23,461 bases of DNA from Cerioporus squamosus. Taxonomy: Eukaryota; Basidiomycota; Agaricomycetes; Polyporales; Polyporaceae. This document shows, one piece after another, positions 9,502 to 18,808 of the stretch; position 1 is the first letter of the stretch, and each line of letters begins with the position of its first letter. Location: NCBI GenBank assembly GCA_022592435.1, contig JABYQS010000423.1, positions 1-23,461 on the forward strand, in the 5' to 3' direction. The notes under the pieces are model-generated. The model was not told the DNA's origin. It searched no databases and was given only the letters and a program-made list of their open reading frames with translations. The position numbers were made by a program, and so were the translations under genes.

Positions 9502-12500
9502 ATGGCCCCCTCCATACCAGCAGCGGCGCTCACGCCGCTCTTTCTGCTCCGCGTTATCTCGCCCAGCATCGTCTTCCTCACGACCCTCTCCCTCGTCTTC
9601 GCCCGTCCGGCTGCGCCCTCGGTGCAGTCTCCCTCTCCCATAACCCCCGTCGTCGTCGCTACTCGTACGCATCGTCGCGCTCTCATCTATGCGTTCCTTT
9701 CCGTCGCAGGCCTCAGTTACCTTCTCGACGGTCTCACGTTCGTCGTCTGGGCGGTTATCCGCCAAGAGTGGCCCGCGTTCACCGGTCTCGAGGTCAATGC
9801 AGTCGTCGGTCTCGCCGCGTTTGCCGGTCTCGCTGCGCTCGGTGCGTGGAAGGAAGTCCGGGGTGTCGATGTATGGTCCATGAAAAGGCACAAGGTGGCC
9901 ATCTTCACAACCCTGGCGCTGGATATTGCGCAGGTCGTCCTCCTGGCCCTTGCCATCTCCCGTGAGTCCCCAAACCACTCGCATATGCCACTCCCAATGA
10001 CCACAGCCATCGTATGGTGTAGGTCCCCTTTCAACCGTGTTCCTCTTCACCTGGCATTCCCTTCATTCCGTGTATTATTACTTGTACCACTGCTCTTTGC
10101 CCTTCTCTTCCCCCGCATCGCCTACGTCCCTGTTGAAACCTCGGTCGAGGAGGCACCTACCGATACCAGCCTGCTCCTCCCTGCTCAGGATGCCGCTGCT
10201 CCATCGTCCGGTCTCTCTCCCCTCTCTGCGGAGGCCAGCAAGTACGGCACCTTCCGCAGCGGTCGCTCCATCGGGCAGAACTCCAGTCCCACTACGCGCA
10301 CGGCCACGCCTGCTCCCTCAACTGTTCGCGTTCCCCCGCCGAAGGCTCAGGTGAGTGAAGCAGCGCGCTTCTAGTGCAGTCGCGGAGTTACTGACGCGTG
10401 TGTTCACATTGTTGCGTTCGCTGATCCGCAGGAGGCGAAGGAGGATATCGCCCTCGATCCGTCGTGGCGCGAGATATACGACCGGATCAAGCACATCACA
10501 CCTTATCTGTGGCCATCGAAGAGCTTCCCACTCCAGTTTCTTGCCGTGCGTGCAACACGTTTGTGTCGTGTGATCCGTCGCTGACTGCCGCGAACAGTTC
10601 CTATGCCTCCTGATTATGATTGCGGGGCGGGTCGTCAACTTATTCGTCCCACTTGTATTCTCTCAACTTGTCCGCGTCTTCGAGGAGGGCTCGAAGGTCT
10701 CTCCATGGCCATACCTCGGTGCATACGTTGCTCTGCGCTTCCTGCAGGCCACCGGAGGTCTCCCTGCTCTGCGGGATGTACGTCCTATCCCACCTTTTGG
10801 GCGCATATAGTGACTAATTGGCTACTTTAGACCTTGTGGATCCCAGTTATGCAGTACTCCGACAGAGGTGAGCATGCCGGCAGCCTTCGCTGAAACGCTG
10901 CTGACCCATGCATTTTAGAGATGTCGCAGCTTTCCTTCGATCATCTGCTTCAGCTCTCGTTCGCCTTCCATGCTCGCCGCAAGACCGGCGAGGTTCTTCG
11001 GATTCTTGACCGTGGTGCAGCGATTAACCACACCTTCGAGGTAAGAGACTCGGACGCATTTCGTCATATACGTTACTCATTCGTCTGCTTAGACAATCGT
11101 ATTCAATGTCTTGCCAACCTTCGCTGACATCGCTATTGCGCTGGTGTTCTTCGTCATCTACTTCGAATGGACCCTTGCAGCCGTGATCTTCTTCGTCATG
11201 GCTGCGTATGGTGAGTGGACGTCGTCATGTGCGCGTCGGTCTGTTGCTGATGATGCTATAGTGGCCGCAAGCGTCATCCTCACTAGGTACCGCACGAAGC
11301 TCCGGAGGCAGATGAACGACCGCGACGTCATGATCCGTGGCATCCACACTGATTGCTTGCTCAACTATGAGACCGTGAAGTATTTCAATGGGGAGCAGCA
11401 CGAGGGTGAGCGTTACCGCCAAGCCATTCGCGAGTACCAGAATTATGAGTACAAAGTTATGGGTGAGTGCCCTCAGTCGACAACGTGCATTTAGAACAAA
11501 CTGACGCCTCCCAGTCTCTCTCAACCTGCTCAATCTCGTGCAGAACTTCATCATTGTAAGTGTTGCCTGTGTAGAAGCTGTGATGGTAGACCTAAGGCCG
11601 TTCTCTAGACTTTGGGTCTCCTTGTTGGTGCCATGCTTGTGGCTATGCGCGTCGTTCGCGGCCAGTCGCAGCCACACCAGTTTGTGTTCTTCATCACGTA
11701 CCTGGCTCAGCTCTACGGCCCCTTGAACATGCTTGGGTACCTCTACCGCACGATCAACCAATCGCTTGTCGATACTGAGCGCCTGCTCAAGCTGCTGAGC
11801 GAGCCTACGGAAATCAATGACAAGCCGAACGCCCCCGATCTCATCATCGAGAATGGCGAGATCGAGTTCGGTGAGTCAATATTGTCGCCCCACGACATCT
11901 CGGATGGAGCTTTACTCACCTGAAACGTCCTCAGATAACGTCAGCTTCTCGTACGATGGTCGCACCACCGCTCTCGACGGCGTTTCGTTCAAGGTCCCGA
12001 AAGGGTCTTCCGTTGCCCTTGTTGGGGAGTCCGGTGCTGGCAAGTCCACGGTCTTGCGCCTTCTGTACCGCTTCTACGACCTCAAGGAGGGCGAGGGCCG
12101 CATCTTGATCGATGGTCAGGACATCCGTGACGTGACCCAGGCCAGCCTGCGGAAGGCCATCGGTGTCGTTCCTCAGGATCCGGTCCTGTTCAACGCCAGC
12201 ATTGGTTACAATATTGGGTCAGTGCCAGCGATGACTTGATATTTTAGGCTAGGCTGACCTCGGGCGATGCTTGCAGTTACGGCAAGTTCGGTGCTAGCCA
12301 GGAAGAGATCGTTGCTGCCGCAAAAGCTGCCCAGATCCACGACCGCATCCTCAGCTTCCCCGACGGCTACGAGACCAAGGTCGGCGAGCGCGGTATTCGG
12401 TTGAGTGGGGGTGAGAAGCAGCGTGTTGCGATCGCCCGCACTCTCCTCAAGGATCCCCCCATTCTGCTTTTGGACGAGGCCACCAGGTTTGTTCGACGTC

Positions 12501-13690
12501 CCCGTTCTATCGCGCTATCAGTCACTCATGACCGCCCTCCATATCAGCGCTCTGGACACATCCACAGAGAAGGACATCCAGAAGGCGTTGCAGAACCTTG
12601 TCCAAGGTCGTTCCTCGCTGTCTATTGCCCACCGGCTCTCCGTAAGTGCCACTCCTATCAGAAGTCGTACAAGCTTCGTTGACACTCGTTGTCTAGACCA
12701 TCGCCACGGCTGATCTGTACGTAGACGGCGTTGCCATTCCAATTATAGCGTACTTACCAGATTCACCATAGGATCCTTGTACTCAAGGACGGCCGCATCG
12801 TCGAACAAGGCACCCATGCCGAACTGTTGGCCAAGGGCGGCGTCTTTGCGGATATGTGGGCTGACCAGGTGTCAAGCAATGACGAAGCATCGGCGCACCG
12901 GAAGTCAGCTGTTGTCACCGGGTTCGACTTGGAGGGTCCTCCTCAGGATGGTCCTACCAATGAACCGGAAGATGTCAACGGCGCCCCGAAGCTTGGGACC
13001 GAGGAGGTTACTGCAGATACGCTCCTCGATAACGATGCGTCTGCACTCGAGGAGACCCCCGCCCAGGCCGCACCTGTGGCATTCCCGTCCGGGGAGAGCG
13101 CTGGAGATGCGGCCGTGCCTGCAGAGCGCGACGCTGAGCCGGCCGCTGATGCCGCCGCCGCTGTGGCCTTCCCAAGCTCCGAGGATGCGGCGCCTGTTGC
13201 GTTCCCTTCTGCCGACGATGCGACCCCGGTCACGTTCCCCTCCACCGACAGCCCGGCTCCTATCGCGTTCCCTGCCTCTCCTGAGACGGCTTCCCAGCGT
13301 GAGGGCTCAGTGGCGGAGCGTGTGCAGAGCCCCGGTGTCACCTTCCAGGAAGCGGCGACGCCTGAGCGTACTGGCACACCCGACCCCGAGGCCGCCGACG
13401 GGAAGCGCAGGCGTACCTTGTCGACGCAGGGCATCCAGCGGCTTGCGCGACGGATTTCTATCACGACGCGCAGACAAGGTTCTTCGACGTCCATTCCTGC
13501 GCTCGCGGGCTCGCTCATCCCGGGCCTGAAGCGGGAGAACACGGCGAGGTCGAGCACGGACGAGGGAAGCTCGAAGGACGTAAACGTCGCGACCGACAGC
13601 CCGAGCCCGAGTGTCATCAGCGAGGGGAGCAAGCCGAAGGGGTCGAAGATTAGGAAGGAGAAGAAGGACAAGAGGAAGAGCACGTCTTGA
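9502..13690 (+). CDS. hmt1: HMT1-type vacuolar half-size ABC transporter (ABCB family)
   Basis: ATP-driven transporter of the HMT1/ABCB6-like group, known to export glutathione or phytochelatin conjugates into vacuoles and to give heavy-metal tolerance. Exons: 9502-10350 (possibly with a 45-nt intron 9962-10006), 10432-10545, 10598-10777, 10831-10867, 10919-11040, 11093-11210, 11262-11462, 11515-11555, 11609-11870, 11935-12217, 12277-12486, 12548-12641, 12697-12716, 12772-13690. All phases agree. Length is 1149 aa (1134 with the extra intron). An N-terminal hydrophobic domain (TMD0, several helices) precedes [14 protein letters not shown], a six-helix ABC core, then one nucleotide-binding domain: Walker [10 protein letters not shown], signature LSGGEKQR, Walker B ILLLDEAT, His switch AHRLS. 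About 270 residues of acidic, Ala/Pro-rich, then basic tail follow, ending [15 protein letters not shown]1 is less likely, given the TMD0. The substrate is inferred from family only. Confidence 0.92.
13075..13290 (+). repeat. Five AFPS-type repeats in the transporter tail
   Basis: Five degenerate copies of a PVAFPS motif (variants AVAFPS, PVTFPS, PIAFPA), each followed by an acidic, Ser-rich linker, within the disordered tail after the nucleotide-binding domain. A sixth related block, GVTFQEA, follows. The regular spacing in the last four copies suggests internal duplication. Confidence 0.75.
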
Positions 13691-14180
13691 ATGGACTCCC
13701 GATAGGATTCCCGTTGGATGCCCGCACGGGCTGGTTCGTTTACTTCTTTCGCTTTGCACATGACTATCCCGTTATCCCACCGCCCGCCACATGCCACCCC
13801 ATCTCTGCAGACTCCCACCGCTTTTCCACAGATGTTATCTTCACGAATACGATTCACGACACGATACGACTCCGCGCGCGGCGATACTGTAGTAATTGAC
13901 GCTTGCCCCCGCAGCCAGCCACATACCTCATCCTCTCCACCATCTCCTCTGCATTACAGTTGTTGTCTCGGCCACCCAGCTACCGCACTCGTGCATTCCC
14001 AGTTGTTTTCGCTAGCAATTGACAATACATTGACTGGTCTGAGTTGCGCGCGCGTGCCTGGGTGTGTCGTGTGTGGCGCCGGGGTGTCTTCGAGCGCAGC
14101 CTTCCATAACTCTGGGTGGCAGATGTGGCCCGATGTGGGCCGCGCACTCCCCGAAATGGGCGTTCTGGAATGCGCCGGGG
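13691..14180 (+). other. Transporter 3' flank, no supported gene
   Basis: Roughly 490 bp between the transporter stop codon and the promoter elements of the glycine-rich protein gene. It is pyrimidine-rich and has no frame with coding character. It presumably holds the transporter 3'UTR and poly(A) site, which I cannot place. Confidence 0.4.
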
Positions 14181-14182
14181 CT

Positions 14183-14449
14183 CACGTGCGGGGTGCTGAT
14201 TGGCTGGGGCGGGGCTAGACCGGTGTGGAGATGTCCCGCAGAGATGCCGCACAAATTGAGTTCCGGAGTTTGAAAAAAGGGCGGGGGAGGATATAAGGCG
14301 GGGGGAGGCTCGGGGGGCGCCATCTCGCTCCTGCCCCGCTTCTGCTTTGCCTGTCTCCGTCCCGGTTCCCGTTCGATTTCGGTTTCGTCGGTTCAGAATC
14401 AAGGTCCCGCTGTAACTGTAGCAGTATCGCTCTCAATCTCATCATCATC
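14183..14449 (+). promoter_or_regulatory. Promoter of the glycine-rich RNA-binding protein
   Basis: An unusually complete core promoter: an E-box CACGTG (14183-14188), an inverted CCAAT box ATTGG (14199-14203), a GC box GGGGCGGGGC (14206-14215) and a TATA box in GATATAAGG (TATAAG at 14292-14297), about 155 bp upstream of the ATG. A pyrimidine-rich leader follows. This suggests a strongly expressed gene. Confidence 0.7.
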
Positions 14450-15414
14450 ATGTCCGCAAAGGTCTACGTCGGGTCAGTTCCGTTGAACCTCACACGCGGC
14501 GCCCTCGTGTAGCCACGCTTCCCAGGACCGAACGACTGATGCGCTCTGTATTCCCGCGTATAGCAACTTGAGCTGGAACACTACGGATGATACCCTCCGT
14601 CAAGTCAGTCTGCTTTCCCCCGCGCGATGGCCTCCGTCGCGTGTTCTTGCCTCCCGTGTTCCGTGTCTGATTGGCCGTTTGTTTGTCCTGCGCTCGTTCG
14701 CACAATTTTAGGCGTTTTCTTCCTATGGGCAAATCCTCGACGTACGCGATCTTCCCTTGCATGAGTCTCGTGGCTGTGTAGCAATCACCATGAGGTCTCG
14801 TTGGCGAAAAGGCCTCGTTGTGCTGATCTGCTCCGCGAATCTCCCTTGCAGTCGATCGTGATGCGCGACCGTGACACCGGCCGCTCCCGCGGCTTCGGCT
14901 TCGTCACCTTCAGCTCCCAGACCGAGGCTCAGACCGCCATCGCCAGCCTCAACGAGCAAGAGCTCGACGGCCGTCGCATCAAGGTCAACCTCGCCAACGC
15001 CCGCGGCAGCGGCGGAGGTGGTGGAGGTCAGATTGAACTGTGCTCTCTCCGACCTAGATCTGTTCGTTGATCTCGATTGTGTTGTGATAGGCTACGGTGG
15101 TGGAGGCTACTCCGGCGGCGGCGGCTACGGCGGTGGTGAGTGCACTCAGGTGGTTCAAGTGATGGAAGTATCGTTGACCGAATGTGGCATTTTCAGGCCA
15201 AGGCGGCTACGGTGGTGGAGGCTACGGCGGCGGTGCTCAAGGTTCGTTTGGCCAGTCTGGTTGTGCTAGCCTGAGACAGGATGCTGACCACTTTTCAGGT
15301 GGCTACGGTGGCGGCCAGCAGGGCTTCCAGTCCGGTGGCTACGGCGGTGGAGGCTATGGCGGCCAGCAGGGCGGCTACGGTGGAGGTTACGGTGGCCAGC
15401 AGGGTGGCTACTAG
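14450..15414 (+). CDS. Glycine-rich RRM RNA-binding protein, 157 aa
   Basis: Small RNA-binding protein of the GRP/CIRBP-like group, related to RNA processing and stress or cold responses in plants and fungi. Exons: 14450-14472, 14564-14603, 14712-14741, 14852-15026, 15091-15135, 15197-15241, 15299-15414. All junctions are GT-AG and in phase. A single N-terminal RRM (residues 1 to about 84) has RNP2 VYVGNL and RNP1 RGFGFVTF (44-51). The rest is Gly/Tyr/Gln: GGYGGG and GGQQGG units ending QQGGY. The first three introns (91, 108 and 110 nt) are long for this window and cut the RRM into tiny exons. Exons 5 and 6 are each exactly 45 nt with phase-1 borders on both sides. An intron also lies after the stop codon. 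Start: the first ATG after the leader, giving MSAKVYVG. Identity is secure at family level; the precise ortholog is not assigned. Confidence 0.93.
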
Positions 15415-15424
15415 ATGCCCAATG

Positions 15425-15477
15425 GTGAGTCTTACTCCTCCCCCATGCTCCGCGACCTTGCCTGACCAAAAGTTCAG
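15425..15477 (+). other. 3'UTR intron of the glycine-rich protein gene
   Basis: Ten bases after the stop codon a canonical donor (GTGAGT), a branch-like CTGACC and an acceptor (TTCAG) define a 53-nt intron. This close spacing to the stop is below the usual nonsense-mediated-decay distance, so splicing need not destabilise the normal mRNA. Confidence 0.6.
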
Positions 15478-16501
15478 TTGGCTATGTCCTCATCCCCCGC
15501 ATGCTTTCCTCTTGAGGCGTCCTCTGCGACGCCTGTTTCTATCTGATATATGTTCCGTTTCTTCCCCGACTCACTCATCCACAACACACTCCTTACTCCC
15601 GCTGTCCTTTCCGGTAGCACTCGTCGTCTCCGTCCCGATCGTCTCGTCCCGATGCGTCTCCAATGCGACCTGTACTTTTAGGAGTTCCCCGTCCCCAGTG
15701 TACTTGTCCCCCCTTCCCGTCCTCTTGTCATCTCGGATCCCCACAATGCGCGTTGTGGGTGAGTGTGTCTTCTACTCCTTGTCGTTGTATAAAATGCGAT
15801 CGGCTTGCTTTCCTCGTCGTTATGTCCGACTCACAAAATGCGTGCCCGGTCCCTTCTCAAGAGACATCATGCATACACCGACGGTGTGGATGGATGGCCC
15901 TGCGGGTGTTCGATCTTCACAGGCGGAAAGCATTTACGCAAGGGTGTCGATTGAGGTCCCTACCTCACTGCTTGAACCACTCAATGCCCCTCTCTTCCTC
16001 TCACCGCATCATGACTTTCGTGTGGGCCGGTGCTTGAGTGCATCGCGGTCCGGGACAAGGTGTCCTTCCGCCTAGTAGGGAACAACCGCCTCCACGTTCC
16101 CCTCCCTGACGTCCTCCCTGGCATAAGCGCGCACGTCGTCTCGGACGACGGGTCGCGGGCGAGGATGCTGCAGTTGTGCATCGTGGTTCCTCCGTTGTAC
16201 GAGTATGATGTGAAGAGGAAGCGGGCCGTGTGAGACGCGATCGACCTGCTCTCTCCGCTGCGCAAGCGTGGCACATGGAGCTCCTGGTGTGACAGCTCCT
16301 GCTGCCAACGACGAACTCGGAGGATCAGAGGAAGTACTACGTGCAGTCCAGGTGAAGGGACATGGCGTTGCCGGAGGGACATCTTGGTACCAGAGGGTCG
16401 ACGATGGGTATCGGATGGATGAGAGGTGGTGGGAGTTGAAAAATCTAGGAGATCTGCGTGAGTGAGTGCGTCGGCCCCGTCGAATGCGGGAATGATGCCG
16501 C
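15478..16501. other. About 1 kb with no defensible gene
   Basis: The left half is pyrimidine-rich and probably includes the 3'UTR of the glycine-rich protein gene. Around 16030-16233 the plus strand has a 67-codon open frame of protein-like composition (includes LHVPLPDVLPGISAHVV), while the opposite strand is also open over 15981-16505. Neither frame has a recognised motif or a splice-linked partner, so I name no gene. Confidence 0.4.
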
Positions 16502-18365
16502 TCACCGGTTCACCGCGCTCATACAGACTCTGCTTGGGAGAACCGATGGGGGACGAGTTGAAGGTCGCTGCTGCGATCGCAGGGCAGGCCTGCGCAATTG
16601 CGAAGGACAGAGCGACCGATTGTCATGCACTAGTACTGAAGCTACCAGAATGCACTGCTGGACTGCGCTGGCGTCCACTTGCATCCGACATCGTGCCGAG
16701 CTCGACGTCCGAGTCTCCTCTGGGTCCCATAGCGAATCGGTGTTGTCCCCTGAAGGGCATCCAGTCAGTCCCGTGTCCCAGTGGCAACATGCATAAAGTA
16801 AACGCTCACACGTATCTCGCCTCACATCAAGCCTGACCTCCACCCCCGGGTGGGCGCACAACGTCGGGATCCCCCGCTGCACCTGCGACTCCCACCAAGT
16901 CTCGTCCTTGCTGTGCGGATCCCAGAGCCGCAGCGTGAGCAGCCCGAGATGGCCGAACCCCAGCCGCAATCCTCTCCCTTCTCCTCCTTCTTCGCAGAGG
17001 ACTTCCTCGAAGCCCGCCCCGAGGAGCACGCGCATAGCGTCGCTCGCGCGGCGGGCGTACGTCCACGCCCGCACTTCGCGAGGTCGGATCGGCGTCGACT
17101 CGTCGTGTTGAGGCTCGATTTCCGAGGCTCGGGCGTGCCACGGCGCGGCGCCTGTCAGCTCGCTGCGCGTTGCGTATCCGGGCTCGTACGTGAAGGATAT
17201 ATGCTGCAGCGGCCCCGGCGAGACTCGGAGGACGGGCGAGGAGGAGGTGTGGCCGGAGTCACTGGTACTGGCAGGGCGGAGAGGACGCGCCGCGTCGCTT
17301 CGCGATAGAGGTCGATCAGGTCCATGCCCGCCGGGAGGGGCGAGTACGCCGTGGGCGAGGCGAGGACGAGTTCCAGGACCTCCAGACGGACGAGCCTCGA
17401 GAGCGCCGTGTAGTCTTCTGGGGACGCAGCATGGAAGTGACCCAGGGTAAGTGGTTGAGTGAGGTACGATGAACGGTCGGCGGAGACAGAAACTCGAAGA
17501 GCCCTACTTACGGAGCGTCCACCGCGCGAAGCTGCTCCGTATGTGCACGCGGGTGAGGTTCGCGGGGCCCGGACCCATCGTGGCGGCGTTGAGGATGAGC
17601 GTGCTCGCGGACGAGCAGCTGTCTATCTACGTAGTGGACCACAAGTTCACTGTCAGCTTCTACCAGACGCAAACACGGCCCCACCTTGAACGACTCCAGC
17701 TCCGCACACAGTGTCATCCAATTGCGCGGCACCGGCGGGAGCCTCCAGCCAGCTCCGTCCCACCCGCCGAACTTGACGATCGCGCGAAAGCAGTCCACGA
17801 CGCGCAAGGCAGGAAAGGCCCACAGCAGCTGCACGAGGTCCCGCGCGGTCACGAAGAACACGTGCTGCAGGCGCAGTTCGCGCAAGCCGTGCCCGCCTCG
17901 GGGGAACTAGGCGCCGAAGAGCGCGGCGTAGCGCCGGGGGAAGAGCCACTCGGATCGCACGAGCGTGAGGGCGGACACGGAGCGGAGGGCGCGCGCGACG
18001 GCGGGGTGAACCAGGGAGATGTTGGCGTCGTCGTCATCCTCGGCCCTGTTGCCCGCGCCAGACGAGCCAGGTCCCGACGTCGACGTCGACGCCCTCGTCC
18101 TCGTCCGCGACGTCGACAGCCTGAGGGGCACGCAGAGCTGCAGCTCGCGCGGACATATCCACGCACACTCCGCCGCGCCCCGCGCGAGGTGCGCAAGGCT
18201 CCTCGTGCTCCCCACCGCGACGTGGAAGAAGAGGTTGTGCCGCGCGCGGGGGAGCCACGCGCGGAGGGTCGGGTAGTCGACGGCGGGGTCGCCGAAGCGG
18301 AGGGTGTATCTGCTGCAGTCGATGATGCGTTCGCAGAGCTCTATCGGGAGGCACGGCCTTTGCAT
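16502..18365 (-). pseudogene. F-box/LRR-like protein gene with stop and frameshift
   Basis: Fungal F-box-like protein, a family that selects targets for SCF ubiquitin ligases and is very expanded in polypore-type fungi. The start MQRPCLPIELCERIID at 18365 is an F-box-like helix, followed by AWLPRARHNLF and leucine-rich modules (LRELRLQHVFF; AFPALRVVD). Proposed exons: 17685-18365, 17512-17626, then from 17417 down. Introns 17627-17684 (58 nt) and 17418-17511 (94 nt) are GT-AG and keep phase. Two lesions are visible. An in-frame TAG (17907-17909) sits between two adjacent leucine-rich modules in the same frame. Between ATRRVLSALP and SPGPLQHISFTYEPG (about 17262-17278) the frame shifts by one base. 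The C-terminal part (FGHLGLLTLRLWD) reads on to about 16830; the frame stays open to 16502, but the true 3' end is unclear. The TAG could instead be the acceptor of a 54-nt intron, or both lesions could be sequence errors. Confidence 0.6.
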
Positions 18366-18808
18366 TTGATACTTGTGGATGAAGTCATTGAGTAGTGTGG
18401 GTTGATACGGCGAGGATCACTCACCGGTAAGCCTCCAAAGAGCTCAGATCAGTGGAGGGATCTGCTCGTCGACGTTGCGGTACTACATGACCGGCGCTCC
18501 CCATGCCAAATCGGGAGGCGTCTACCAACCACCTGCACCATCTCACCCGTCCCAACTTGAAGCGATGCTCTCACACAACCAAGTGATGAGAGAAAACGTG
18601 AATACATCTACAGTTACACATCTGTGGTCCACAACGGACGCGGTTATTACCTCTCAACCAATTTCCGACCTATCGACCGTAAAGCTAAAGAAGTCCCTCC
18701 ATCTCTCCTCCCCTACCTGCCGCTATAGCGATGTCGGTATAGATCCCACAACCTGTCCACGTCCACGCCCAAACACAATAATCACAAGGACCGCCAGTCC
18801 ACCTACGC
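18366..18808. other. Gap between F-box-like gene start and PEPCK 3' end
   Basis: About 440 bp with no gene. It holds the promoter of the F-box-like gene and the 3'UTR of PEP carboxykinase, both on the minus strand. No clear TATA box or poly(A) signal was seen. Confidence 0.45.

Noticed and set aside
12943..13857. 304-codon minus-strand frame opposite the transporter tail
   Set aside because: It is the antisense of the repetitive tail; the plus-strand reading continues a clear nucleotide-binding domain in phase.
15281..16075. 264-codon plus-strand frame running past the glycine-rich gene
   Set aside because: It overlaps exon 7 in another frame and continues into pyrimidine-rich 3' sequence as Ser/Pro/Leu filler with no domain.
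17469..18395. 308-codon plus-strand frame opposite the F-box-like gene
   Set aside because: Composition is Arg/Pro/Ala-biased, while the minus strand shows F-box-like and leucine-rich motifs with matched splice sites.
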